From Cryptomeria japonica (lineage: Eukaryota > Streptophyta > Pinopsida > Cupressales > Cupressaceae), in assembly GCF_030272615.1 (NCBI RefSeq), contig NC_081406.1:216390997-216454996 (forward strand): 64,000 nt of DNA. The letters are read 5' to 3'. The notes beneath the pieces are model-generated. The model had not been told where the DNA came from. It saw only the letters and a program-made list of their open reading frames with translations, and made no database searches. Shown here piece after piece: positions 23,452 to 36,164 of this stretch. Numbering within the stretch: position 1 is the stretch's first letter; every line of letters starts with the position of its first letter. The position numbers were made by a program, and so were the translations under genes.

Positions 23452-25722
23452 TGTAATGCCCCTACCCTATTTGGACTTGTAAAACCTGTTTGACCTTGAT
23501 TGACTTCCTATGTGGCATTCTTGAATGGTAGGTTAACCGTGATGCAATGTGTAGTTTAGATGATATAAATAATTGTGCATACCAACTATTGTGCTTTTGC
23601 ATCGATTCTTGTGTAAATGTAATTGTTTCCTATCTCTTGTGATAAATCTTGAGCTAATGCCCTCATTGAATATGTATATGTATATGTATGCTTGTATGAA
23701 TTCATGGGTGTAGGAGATTGCAGGTACAACACCACTTAGGGTGAGGTTCATCTCCTTTGGGATTTGCAAGGTTGAGTATGCCTCCTTCATCCTTAGAATT
23801 TGGATTTGGTGGTCATAAAACTCTCATCTTGCCTTAACCATGGTCAGGTGAGCGTCATGTGTGGCTTTCTTTTCTTCGGGTTGCATGTCGTGTGATTTGG
23901 TGGACTTCCTCGGTTTGCATGCCTAGCGCGGGGTAAGTGGAGTTTGTTATCCCAAATATTCAATTCAATTTAATGTGTGGATGTGCGCATTTGTAATTTA
24001 GAAATTTAAAATAGATAGTTTTCTTTTATACGATTAATCGTTAATTTAAAGAGATTGCTTTAATTATTATTGTAGCAAGCTCAAGGTATTTAACTTGGAT
24101 TAATGTGCTCATTTACGCATTTGTAGTTGAGAAATTAGAATAAATAGGACTCTTTCATTAGATTAGTCATCTATTTAAAAAGGTCGCCTTATTATGTGAT
24201 AGCGAGTCAATCTAATAGTTAATTTTAATAATAACGAATTTAATGAGTTATGCATTTTAGAAAGGAAAGATTTAAAGTCATTTGGGAAGTAGAAATAAAT
24301 CAATCATTATCGCATTTTGGAAGAGAAAGGGAGAAATTTATTATTTAAAGGAAATTATTCTTTTTTTTTAAAAGTTGATAAAGTATAAAGGATTGATTTT
24401 GAAATTTAAATTAATTTAAATATCCTAACCCTTGTTAGTAATTCAAAATATAAAGTGTTGGCTAAAGTAATATGAAGAAATTTAAAATTAGAGTTAAATA
24501 AGAAAATGGAAGCTTTTTAATTTTAAAAGAAAAACGAAAAAAAAAAAAAAAAAAAGAAGTATTGAATAATGGAAAGGAATGAATTCCATTTTTCATTTTC
24601 TTTATTTTAAAAAAAATAAATGCCTAAATTCGAAATTGAAAATTAGGTCAAAAATAGGGTTTCTCATTTTTAACCTAGTTTTTGAAATGTTTTGGGGGGG
24701 GGTTCTTTCTGGAGAGCTTTTTGGAAAAATAGAGATGGGGAAATTTTGGAAAAAAGGGAGATTTGCTTGGAGTTGTAGGTGGAGCTCTTCATCAAAACTC
24801 TTCCCGGAATGCGTTTGGAGGTAGGATTCCAATCCACCCTTTTATTTATTTGTTGAATAAAAAAAAAAGGTGTTTGAATGTTCTCCATGAAATGCTGAAG
24901 AAAAGAAAAGGAAGAAATGACATTAGCCATGAATGTTTTTGAGGTTTAGTTTTCAGTTTTTCTTTAAAAGGCTTGGTTGTTCTTGAATCAAATTTTTGTT
25001 TCTTAATAGATTTTGTGGTTTTAAACTTGATGTGGAAATATTTTTCCCATAATGGAGTTTTTGGTAAAATCTGGAAAATGAATGGGTCTGTGAAATAGAA
25101 AAAAAACTAATGATGCAATAATGAGCGATTTCGTTTGTTGTCAAATCTTTATGCAAAAAATTTATGGTTTATTTGGACTGTAAATCGGATCAAAAATAAA
25201 TTTAAACAAAAAAAAATGAAATAAAAATTAGGGTTTCGGAGGGGGAGCCGAAACTCAACCCGTCCCCTTCCCCGCGGTGCTGCCGTAGTTCGCAGTTCTC
25301 CCCGCAACCACATTGTGGGCCATAGGGACTGCGTCCACAATGTGGGCCGCAGGGACTGCGACCACAATGTGGGTTGCAGGCTACGTCCACAATGTGGGCT
25401 GCAGGGCCTGCGTCCACAATGTGGGCCACAGGCTGCTTCCACAGTGTGGGCGGCAGATCTGCATCCACAGTGTGGGCCGCAGAACCTCCGTCCACATTGT
25501 GGGTCGCAGGGTCCTGCGTCATAGTTAGGGTTTACAAAAAAAAAAAAAAAGGAAATATAAAGTTTGTTATATTGCTTTTTTATATATTTTATTTGTTGTT
25601 AAAAAAATAATATATAATATTGACATTTATAAAGTGAAAGAAAAATGTCATGGGAAAGTATAAAAGAAGTTGTAATAAATTTGTAGGAAGACCCATTTTA
25701 TTTGAAATTAGATTTTAAATGT

Positions 25723-25783
<61 letters not shown>

Positions 25784-27947
25784 TAAATACATAGTTGCAT
25801 ATATTTAAATTTGTGGATAAAAAAGGGGGTATTCATTGATCATGGATTTTTAGATTTATATTAGTTAACATTAAATTTTGGGGACCAAATCTAATCGGGG
25901 AGTATTCTTTGGAACAAAGATTAAATATGGTCTTAGTTGGGGATCTTTGAAATAATTATACGTTGGTTAACGTTTGGTAATACATGTTAATGAGAAGTTT
26001 TCATGGAATATGAATCTAAATTTATCTTCGTATATTTTGTTATTACTTCAACGATATGCTAGTAGGATGCATGTAAATTTTGATATCGTATCGTTTTAAA
26101 AGAAAAAAAAAATGTTGTAAGTTTAAGTTCCGTGTTTGCCTTCTTTAGAGCGGCGGCAAACCTTGATGTATTTGTTTCAGACCCTGTCATCTAGTTACTT
26201 GTGTTGGTCATAGTCAGGTTATGCCCCTAGTCAAAGTATCGTTAGTCATTAGAACCTGTATTTGCTTTGGAGTGTTCAGTTGGATCCGCTTTAGAAGGGT
26301 TCATTATGTAAATTTTGACCGAAGTGTCTATTGTATATTGGTTGTGTTTCGCCTAAGAGGCAAAGATGTAAAAGACTTATAAATTATGTATTCCTAACGA
26401 TATAATACCAAAGGGGTCTTGCAGTTGAGCAGACCCAGAGATGTAGCCCTTTAGGGGTGAACTCTGAGATCATATCTATGTTATGTGATGTTTTAGCTTC
26501 CTTTGTTTCATGCTTTAAGTTATCATGTATGGTTGTTATCTTGTAAAGTGTACGATGGGAAATTAATAAAATTAAATCTAAGTGCATAAAATTACTCATC
26601 TTGATAAATGTAGTAATCAGGTTCATAAAAGATTGTAATTAAGATTATGAAAGAGGATTTTGCTAAGGTTAATTAAAAGTAGTAATAGTGGAAAGAATCT
26701 TGCTGGGTTACATCATTGGATTAACTTGTGATTAAGCATGTAAATGGAATGAATGTGAATTGGGAAAACAAAGTTAGAATTAATGTTATAATTTCCTAGA
26801 TTGAAATCTAATGGATGATACTCATGTAGTTATTTACTTTTTATCTTCTTAAATGAGTATCGCCATGTTAATCATACTTCACTATATTGGATGAATTTGT
26901 TTAGCTATTTATGTTTTAATCTTAACAAATAATCCCTACCAAATTAACTTGATAATTGGGTGAACTCAACTATATATCCATCATTATAAACCTAATAAGA
27001 GAATCCCTTATGATTGCTAAAATTGAACTAAAATGGGAAGAATTTGTATAGTTGTTTACATCTTAATCTTAGTAAATGTATCTTTTCATATTAACTTCAT
27101 TTAACTAAAAGGAGTGACATGCAATAAGATAGCTATATTCTAATCCTAAAGGGAGAACGTCACTATGAATTTGTATTTTAATTCTGTAATAATAAACATC
27201 ATCTTGTTAACTATATTTTAATTAAAGGAATGAACTCATGTGTACCTAATACATTTCCACCTAAATGAATTCAGTCCATCTATTAGCATTATTAAAACTT
27301 CAATGAATGAACTCTATGGCCACTAGCACTCTAACCTCCATAAAATAACTATGACTCATTAGTTGGTTATGCTTGAATTCAAATGAAGGAACCTCACGCT
27401 ATTAATGGAAGTTTAATCCTTAATGAACGAATCTCATCTTATTAGCCATACTTTTAATATTAAAGGATGATATCAATTGTGAATGGATAATTAAACCCAA
27501 TGAATGAACTTTGTTATATTTATCACATTGAACCTTAAGGAAGGCCTCTTAAATTAATCAGGTGTTAATGTGCATTGAGTAAATAACCTCACGATGGCCT
27601 CCTAACCACCCAAAGTAAATGAACGCTTCCTAAAATTCTAAGATGTCATATCATTGAACATATATATAATCATGTCCTATCCATTATCTCACAATTAAGA
27701 TATCCAGATTAATGGATCAATTGATGCAAGTTGAGTTAGGTGTTAGGTTATGTAATCGCGTTGGGAGACTCCTTAGGATCGTTTAGCCATCCACTGTGCT
27801 ATGTAAGTTTCAGATAACTTCAAATTATCTTAATGTTGTAACTTATCATTAACGCTCTTATTTATTATTGAAAAAAATATATATATTTACACTCTATTTG
27901 AGTGTTCTTCACTTAAACCCTTAGGGGTTTCCTGGCAGGGCATTACA
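23452..27947 (+). repeat. LARD 5' LTR, 4496 bp
   Basis: Starts TGTAATGCCCCTACC and ends GGCAGGGCATTACA. By eye about 2% different from the right LTR, suggesting a fairly recent insertion. It contains homopolymer tracts, a GC-rich palindrome array (25308-25502), and a (TA)n run of about 57 bases at 25725-25781 that is only about 16 bases in the other LTR (33979-33994). The short ORFs inside (for example 24579-24824 and 26384-26626) reappear in the other LTR merely because of the LTR duplication. No coding function seen. Confidence 0.93.
25308..25502. repeat. Eight-unit palindrome array in LARD 5' LTR
   Basis: Core CCACANTGTGG occurs at 25308, 25335, 25362, 25387, 25414, 25439, 25465 and 25492, a regular 25 to 27 base period. 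Flanks are GC-rich and partly complementary (GCGT before, GGCCGC after), extending some hairpins to about 20 bases. Linkers are of the type AGGGACTGCG. The array sits in AT-rich sequence between AATTAGGGTTTCGG and TTAGGGTTTACAAAAA. The core resembles the inner part of the family A palindromes (CCACTGTGTGG) but the period is shorter. Confidence 0.88.
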
Positions 27948-27949
27948 CT

Positions 27950-27963
27950 TGGTATCAGAGCCC
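27950..27963 (+). other. LARD primer binding site, initiator tRNA-Met type
   Basis: TGGTATCAGAGCCC begins two bases after the 5' LTR end at 27947. The first 12 bases match the complement of the initiator tRNA-Met 3' end, the usual primer of plant gypsy elements. Confidence 0.92.
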
Positions 27964-30900
27964 ATGTTGCAACACTGGGATCTCTGGTTTTTCTTGTGCC
28001 CTCAGTTGGTGTGTGTGTGTCTATCTTATGTCAGATGCTTGTCCTCCTTGATGTGAGGGTGTGATTTAACAAAACCTACTTGTGTGTAACATGTGCGTTC
28101 ACACCTTGTTCTCACCTTATTGATGTGGGTGTTTTGGAAATAATTATGGGTGTTTTGTTTGCTCATTGAGGTCTTAGTCTATGATTTTCTCTTACTTTGA
28201 AAGGGAGCCGTATGTACCTTCATTCTTGAATTGTTTTACTCTTTTGACTAATCCATCTGGGTGAGTTGTTAATATCTTGAATCTAAAAGTACGAAATGTG
28301 CTTGTTTATGGTTTTGATCTATTTTAATGATTGTCCACTTGAAAGACTAGTATGGCAAATGTTAATGCTTATTACGTAGTACATTGAGTGATTATGACTC
28401 TTTTTCTTCTCTCTCTGTAGTAAATTAAAAGGAATTGATATGTGTAGTTATCTCTTATTTAAGTTTTCTTCTTGCAAGAGAAAGGATGATATATCTTGAG
28501 CCCTTGTGTGAGCCTCACAATGTTTTGTGTTTTAAATTGTGAAAGGAATTGGTTTGGGAGTTAATTTTTGGTTAATGATAGAAAATGGTATGTTTGCATT
28601 AAAGGGTTCTCCATGTGCTTGGTAGGAGTAATATAACTAAATTCCATCTTAAGTAAGGTGCATTAAAATGTGCATAGTTGATTTTGTGAAAATTGTTTGA
28701 TGTGAAAGGAATACCAAAAGAGGACATGTTGTAGTAGCTTCAGGAGTGTATTAATGTGCTCCTCGAAAGATTGTTTTATGTGCTTATTCAACTAGTGTGA
28801 TTTAGGACCTATTAAGTGACACACCATTTAACTTGCTTGGATATGGATAATTGACTTATTATGTTTCAAAAAGAGTAAATGAAAGACTTGTTAATTTATA
28901 TGCATCAAATGTGTGATATCTAGTAGAAAGCTCTTCATTTACCTTCTTGTCATATTATGAATTTTCAATGTTAGATTTGATGTGTTATTGTATTGTATTG
29001 TATCACGAATGGCGATTGTTCTCAAGAAGACTTGTATTACAAAAGAAAATTTGGTTGTTTTGAATTCTGGTTCAGAAAACTAGAACATTATAGTGCAACA
29101 ATAATGATTAGAAATGTCATGTTAGGATGCTTTGACACCTTCCTAAAAGATAACAAAATGAAAACTGTGGAACTAAAATGATAAACTTATATCTGAGCAT
29201 ATGGTGTGATCTTGAAGTTCTTGTGTATTCGTAGGAAATAGTTGATTTTCCAACTCTCTTCCTCCTCTTGTCTAAAATATAGGGATTGTTGTTTTTGAAA
29301 TACTATTTAGAATGCAGTGATTTAAAGGTGTTCTTATAATGCATATGAAATGGTATGTTGCCTTGGGCTTCTAAATGAAAGGGGAAAGTTTTTCGTCTTG
29401 GAAAGGGAAATTGCATAGTTAGTAATGTGAATGAAAATGCTTAGGGGAAATTGAGAAAGATGTCAGAATAATGTTAATTCTTTGTGTAAATTTGGTTTGT
29501 TGAGAATTTCAGTACGTGGATCTAGAGTAAAATTTATTTAGTGAATCATGTGTAAAGCATAATTAAAACTTCCCTTAAGTATATGTTAGCATAATGTAAA
29601 GTACTCCCTGTAAATGTGACTAAACCAGTAATGGTGCTATTCTGTGTGTGTTGTGAGAAAACCCGTACTTGTTTTGTGTGCCCATGGGATGGTGAAGTAA
29701 TCAACCATGGGGAATATGTTTGCTTATGAGTATGGGAAACCATACCTATCTATGTGATGTTGCTTATTTGTTTCCTTACTGAGTGCCAACCCACGGGTTG
29801 TTGATAAGTTAGTATGTGAAGGGGTAGTAGTAGAAGTCACCATTCCTTGAATAGTATGATCAGCGTACGAGTAATGTCGACGCGAAGCAACTTTAGCTTC
29901 CCTATTTTGAGGAAAAATATAGTTTTGTAATGAAACTGTAACATAGGTGTACTCAATACTTCCCCTTGTGATGAACCGATTTACAAGGTTCATGTGTGCC
30001 AGCCTACTTCCTACCCTTTATTTTGAGCATATATATGATAGATCTTGAGCATATTGATGGTTTTATTGGAGCATCTATTGCCTTGTCTTCATGAGAGGCA
30101 TGTTATTTTTCTTACATAAGTTGCCAACTGACTAGTGTTGGTAGACTTGTGGGTAGACCTTAGCCATGTATACCTCTAGCTTACGGCGAGTATCCTGAGA
30201 GGAACATCGCTATGCGGAGTGTGACCGACGCGTGCCTTATCCGCGGGGTACACTGCCATGCGGTATATGTCCATTGTGTGCCTTGTCTGCTTGGAGTATT
30301 GCCATGCCATGCTGAGACACGATGCGGGATGTAGTAGACATTTCCATGTGCCCTACCGCTAGGTATAGGGTAGAGCCATGCCACGTGACGACATGATGCG
30401 TGGTGATGCCGAGGTGCACACTGCCATGCAATGCGGATGTGTGACTTGGCCATACCATATGATGAGCTACTAGGATAGCTAGACGATTGTTCCTTCCTTC
30501 CTCGTTGGTGGCTAGCTACTAGTCACGTAGTGATGTAATGTGCACTTATGAATTTCTTTTATTTATTTATTTATTTCCTTGTGGGCCAGCAATTTATTTT
30601 ACTTTGACCTTGACAGTTTTGCCACGATCTTGCAATCTTGATTTTACTTGATTTGATGTTGCAAATCTGGAAATTATTTTCTTGTCTTTTTGTTGGAATT
30701 GACAATTATTATCTTTATTCTTTTGTAACTTTGGTGGCTAAACCGGTTTATCCTTGTTGTTTTTGTATGCTGGTCTTGTGTTTCAATGTGAATTCCTCTC
30801 CAAGGACGTAGGAGACGGTCTTGGATGAGTGTATACGAGGAAGTAGACACAAGGAACCTTGAGGATGGAGGTATGTGAGGCTGTGAGACAACTAGGATCC

Positions 30901-31722
30901 ACTACCTACCTATGAGTGGTGACTATCTCTTGGAGGCTAAACACCTTACGCAACAAGGGATATTCACAAGGGACTTGTATGGAAGGTAGCACCGCTATGG
31001 TGTACCCTAGCACCATCAAGCCCTTGAGTGAGATGATGGATATTGTTGATCATGTATTTGTTCTGAGAGCAGGCATAGAGATGTGGATCATATATGTTAC
31101 CTTTGACCGAGCATTAGACATGCTCACATGTGGCCTAATGTGTTGTGCAAACTAGTCTTGTGGATGGATATTATGTGTAATCATGGATTAAATGGTATTA
31201 ACTTGTCACTATGTTATGGGGCATAGTCATTGGAAAGGTTCTTGTATGTCTGAAAAGTGTAAACAATTGAGTTCTTACGTTGCTCTTATTTGTCAAAAGT
31301 AACTTGGTTGTAAAAAAATTGATATTTGAAGCTAGTTCTATGAGATAAAGTTTTGTGAAATAGATGAATTGGTGAAAGAAATTGACCTTGAGAGCATATT
31401 TTCTTGTCATGTTTGATAAATGGGTATCATAACTGTGTCTATATATTTTAATTGCTTTAAATTTGGTGTAATAAAAAGGGAAAAAGTCTCGTTTCTCTAC
31501 TATGATTGTGTGTAAATTATAGAATATTTGAAGATGTGAATGATTTTAGATGCATTTTTGTAAATGGATGATGACACTCGTAGAGGATTTATGAATAATG
31601 ATCTAAGATGATGACAAAATAGTTGGTTGTGCAAATTGGTAATTGTTAATTGGGTTTAAGGGCTAATGAGTGTTGCAGTACTTCCGTTTAGCTTTGTGAC
31701 TTCCAGGAGTAAGTCAGAGCGT
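27964..31722 (+). other. LARD interior, non-coding
   Basis: About 3.76 kb without any gag, protease, RT or integrase similarity in any frame; the longest ORFs are below 100 codons and look random. The composition is AT-rich except for a GC-rich island at about 30180-30475, in which GCCATGC and GATGCGG words recur. In LARDs the interior is known to be conserved as RNA structure rather than protein, and the island is the best candidate here for a structured packaging or dimerisation region; that is inference. Confidence 0.8.
30180..30475 (+). repeat. GC-rich degenerate repeat island in LARD interior
   Basis: Within about 300 bases the words GCCATGC, GATGCGG and GTGTGCCTT recur (for example near 30255, 30300, 30308, 30375 and 30422), along with short inverted repeats such as CCTACCGCTAGG with GGTATAGGGTAG. 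Units are irregular, roughly 60 bases. Base composition differs sharply from the AT-rich sequence on both sides. The ORFs that cross it on the minus strand are products of the repeat. Confidence 0.6.
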
Positions 31723-31734
31723 AGGGGGGGAGAA
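31723..31734 (+). promoter_or_regulatory. LARD polypurine tract
   Basis: AGGGGGGGAGAA, purine only, directly precedes the right LTR start TGTAATTCCCC at 31735. This is the expected plus-strand primer and confirms the orientation. Confidence 0.85.
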
Positions 31735-34700
31735 TGTAATTCCCCTACCCTAGTCGGACTTCTAAAACCCGTTTGACCTTGATTGACTTCCTATGTGGCA
31801 TTCTTGCATGGTAGGTTAACCATGATGCGATGTGTAGTTTAGATGATATAAATAATTGTGCATACCTACTATTGTGCTTTTGCATCGATTCTTGTTTAAA
31901 TGTAATTGTTTCCTAACTCTTGTGATAAATCTTGAGCTAATGCCCTCATTGAATATGTATATGTATATGTATGCTTGTATGAATTCATGGGTGTAGGAGA
32001 TTGCAGGTACAACACCGCTTAGGGCGAGGTTCATCTCCTTTGGGATTTGCAAGGTTGAGTATGCCTCCTTCATCCTTAGAATTCGGATTTGGTGGTCATA
32101 AAACTCTCGTCTTGCCTTAACCATGGTCAGGTGAGCGTCATGTGTGGCTTTCTTTTCATTGGGTTGCATGTCGTGTGATTTGGTGGACTTCCTCGTTTTG
32201 CATGCCTAGTGCGGGGTAAGTGGAGTTTGTTATCCCAAATATTCAATTCAATTTAATGTGTGGATGTGCACATTTGTAATTTAGAAATTTAAAATAGGTA
32301 GTTTTCTTTTATACGATTAATCGGTAATTTAAAGAGATTGCTTTAATTATTATTGTAGCAAGCTCAAGGTATTTAACTTGGATTAATGTGCTCATTTATG
32401 CATTTGTAGTTGAGAAATTAGAATAAATAGGACTCTTCCATTAGATTAGTCATCTATTTAAAAAGGTCGCCTTATTATGTGATAGCGAGTCAATCTAATA
32501 GTTAATTTTAATAATAACGAATTTAATGAGTTATGCGTTTTAGAAAGGAAAGATTTAAAGTCATTTGGGAAGTAGAAATAAATTAATCATTATCACATTT
32601 TGGAAGAGAAAGGGAGAAATTTATTATTTAAAGGAAATTATTCTTTTTTTTTTAAAGTTGATAAAGTATAAAGGATTGATTTTGAAATTTAAATTAATTT
32701 AAATATCCTAACCGTTGTTAGTAATTCAAAATATAAAGTGTTGGCTAAAGTAATATGAAGAAATTTAAAATTAGAGTTAAATAAGAAAATGGAAGCTTTT
32801 TAATTTTAAAAGATAAACGAAAAAAAAAAAAAAAGAAAGAAGTATTGAATAATGGAAAGGAATGAATTCCATTTTTCATTTTCTTTATTTTAAAAAAAAT
32901 AAATGCCTAAATTTGAAATTGAAAATTAGGTCAAAAATAGGGTTTCTCATTTTTAACCTAGTTTTTGAAATGTTTTGGGGGGGTTCTCTCTGGAGAGCTT
33001 TCTGGAAAAATAGAGATGGGGAAATTTTGGAAAAAAGGGAGATTTGCTTGGAGTTGCAGGTGGAGCTCTTCATCAAAACTCTTCCCGGAATGCATTTGGA
33101 GGTAGGATTCCAATCCACCCTTTTATTTATTTGTTGAATGAAAAAAAAAGGTGTTTGAATGTTCTCCATGAAATGCTGAAGAAAAGAAAAGGAAGAAATG
33201 ACATTAGCCATGAATGTTTTTGAGGTTTAGTTTTCAGTTTTTCTTTAAAAGGCTTGGTTGTTCTTGAATCAAATTTTTTTTTCTTAATAGATTTTGTGGT
33301 TTTAAACTTGATGTGGAAATATTTTTCCCATAATGGAGTTTTTGGTAAAATCTGGAAAATGAATGGGTCTGTGAAATAGAAAAAAAACTAATGATGCAAT
33401 AATGAGGGATTTCGTTTGTTGTCAAATCTTTATGCAAAAAATTTATGGTTTATTCGGACTGTAAATCGGATCAAAAAAAAATTTAAACAAAAAAAAATGA
33501 AATAAAAATTAGGGTTTCGGGGGGGGAGCCGAAGCTCAACCCGTCCCCTTCCCCGCGGTGCTGCCGTAGTTCGTAGTTCTCCCCGTGACCACATTGTGGG
33601 CCGCAGGGACTACGTCCACAATGTGGGCCCCAGGCTGCATCCACAATGTGGGCCGCAGGGACTGCGACCACAATGTGGGCCGCAGGCTACGTCCACAATG
33701 TGGGCCGCAGGCTGCGTCTAGAGTGTGGGCCGCAGACCTGCGTCCACATTGTGGGTCGTAGGGTCCTGCATCATAGTTAGGGTTTACAAAAAAAAAAAAA
33801 AAGGAAATATAATGTTTGTTTTATTGTTTTTTTATATATTTTATTTGTTGTTAAAAAAATAATATATAATATTGACATTTATAAAGTGAAAGAAAAATGT
33901 CATGGGAAACTATAAAAGAAGTTGTAATAAATTTGTAGGAAGACCCATTTTATTTGAAATTAGATTTTAAATGTCAAATATATATATATATATACACATT
34001 AAATACATAGTTGCGTATATTTAAATTTGTGGATAAAAAAGGGGGTATTCATTGATCATGGATTTTTAGATTTATATTAGTTAACATTAAATTTTGGGGA
34101 CCAAATCTAATCGGGGAGTATTCTTTGGAACAAAGATTAAATATGGTCTTAGTTGGAGATCTTTGAAATAATTATACGCTGGTTAACGTTTGGTAATACA
34201 TGTTAATGAGAAGTTTTCATGGAATATGAATCTAAATTTATCTTCGTATATTTTGTTATTACTTCAATGATATGCTAGTAGGATGCATGTAAATTTTCAT
34301 ATCATATCGTTTTAAAAGAAAAAAAAAAATGTTGTAAGTTTAAGTTCCGTGTTTGCCTTATTTAGAGTGGCGACAAACCTTGATGTATTTGTTTTAGACC
34401 CTATCATCTAGTTACTTGTGTTGGTCATAGCCGGGTTAAGCCCCTAGTCAAAGTATCGTTAGTCATTAGAACCTGTATTTGCTTTGGAGTGTTCAGTTGG
34501 ATCCGCTTTAGAAGGGTTCATTATGTAAATTTCGACCGAAGTGTCTATTGTATATTGGTTGTGTTTCACCTAAGAGGCAAAGATGTAAAAGACTTATAAA
34601 TTATGTATTCCTAACGATATAATACCAAAGGGGTCTTGCAGTTGAGCAGACCCGGAGATGTAGCCCTTTAGGAGTGAACTCCGAGATCATATCTGTGTTA

Positions 34701-36164
34701 TGCGATGTTTTAACTTCCTTTGTTTCATGCTTTAAGTTATCATGTATGGTTGTTATCTTGTAAAGTGTATGATGCGAAATTAATGAAATTAAATCTAAGT
34801 GCATAAAATTACTCATCTTGATAAATGTAGTAATCAGGTTCATAAAAGATTGTAATTAAGATTATGAAAGAGGATTTTGCTAAGGTTAATTAAAAGTAGT
34901 AATAGTGGAAAGAATCTTGCTGGGTTACATCATTGGATTAACTTGTGATTAAGCATGTAAATGAAACGAATGTGAATTGGGAAAACAAAGTTAGAATTAA
35001 TGTTATAATTTCCTAGATTGAAATCTAATGGATGATACTCATGTAGTTATTTACTTTTTATCTTCTTAAATGAGTATCGCCATGTTAATCATACTTCACT
35101 ATATTGGATGAATTTGTTTAGCTATTTATGTTTTAATTTTAACAAATAATCCCTACCAAATTAACTTGATAATTGGGTGAACTCAACTATATATCCATCA
35201 TTATAAACCTAATAAGAGAATCCCTTATGATTGCTAAAATTGAACTAAAATGGGAAGAATTTGTATAGTTGTTTACATCTTAATCTTAGTAAATGTATCT
35301 TTTCATATTAACTTCATTTAACTAAAAGGAGTGACATGCAATAAGATAGCTATATTCTAATCCTAAAGGGAGAACGTCACTATGAATTTGTATTTTAATT
35401 CTGTAATAATGAACATCATCTTGTTAACTATATTTTAATTAAAGGAATGAACTCATGTGTACCTAATACATTTCCACCTAAATGAATTCAGTCCATCTAT
35501 TAGCATTATTAAAACTTCAATGAATGAACTCTATGGCCACTAGCACTCTAACCTCCATAAAATAACTATGACTCATTAGTTGGTTATGCTTGAATTCAAA
35601 TGAAGGAACCTCACGCTATTAATGGAAGTTTAATCCTTAATGAACGAATCTCATCTTATTAGCCATACTTTTAATATTAAAGGATGATATCAATTGTGAA
35701 TGGATAATTAAACCCAATGAATGAACTTTGTTATATTTATCACATTGAAACTTAAGGAAGGCCTCTTAAATTAATTAGGTGTTAATGTGCATTGAGTAAA
35801 TAACCTCACGATGGCCTCCTAACCACCCAAAGTAAATGAACACTTCCTAAAATTCTAAGATGTCATATCATTGAACATATATATAATCATGTCCTATCCA
35901 TTATCTCACAATTAAGATATCCAGATTAATGGATCAATTGACGCAAGTTGAGTTAGGTGTTAGGTTATGTAATCGCGTTGGGAGACTCCTTAGGATCATT
36001 TAGCCATCCGCTATGCTATCTAAGTTTCAGATAACTCCAAATTATCTTAATGTTGTAACTTATCATTAACGCTCTTATTTATTATTTAAAAATATATATA
36101 TATTTACACTCTATTTGAGTGTTCTTCACTTAAACCCTTAGGGGTTTCCTGGCGGGGCATTAGA
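31735..36164 (+). repeat. LARD 3' LTR, 4430 bp
   Basis: Direct copy of 23452-27947. Length differences come mostly from the shorter (TA)n run (33979-33994) and one fewer unit in the palindrome array (33589-33754). The final dinucleotide is GA instead of CA. Followed by the target duplication GAATA at 36165-36169. Confidence 0.93.
33589..33754. repeat. Seven-unit palindrome array in LARD 3' LTR
   Basis: Cores of the type CCACANTGTGG start at 33589, 33616, 33641, 33668, 33693 and 33744; a degenerate unit (CTAGAGTGTGG) lies at 33718. The period is again 25 to 27 bases. Compared with the 5' LTR array (eight units) one unit is missing and the linkers are in a different order, so the array has changed since this element inserted. 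Confidence 0.88.

Larger units (their letters stand above)
23452..36164 (+). mobile_element. Complete LARD (large retrotransposon derivative), 12.7 kb
   Basis: Two long direct repeats (23452-27947, 4496 bp; 31735-36164, 4430 bp) flank a 3.8-kb interior without any retroviral domain. PBS at 27950 and polypurine tract before 31735 fix the plus orientation. The target duplication GAATA is at 23447-23451 and 36165-36169, and the insertion splits gypsy B integrase: FFKEIVRL continues directly from DASHIAGIF across the element. The terminal CA of the right LTR has become GA. Long LTRs of about 4.4 kb with a non-coding interior of about 3.5 kb are the described LARD format. Transposition would need proteins from an autonomous gypsy partner. 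Confidence 0.93.

Noticed and set aside
30181-30453. Two minus-strand ORFs rich in H, R and W
   Set aside because: They translate a GC-rich degenerate repeat in two frames; neither frame is favoured.
31816-32169. 117-codon minus-strand ORF, also partly at 23533-23790
   Set aside because: Located in both LTRs of the LARD; no domain, and longer in one LTR only by chance loss of a stop.
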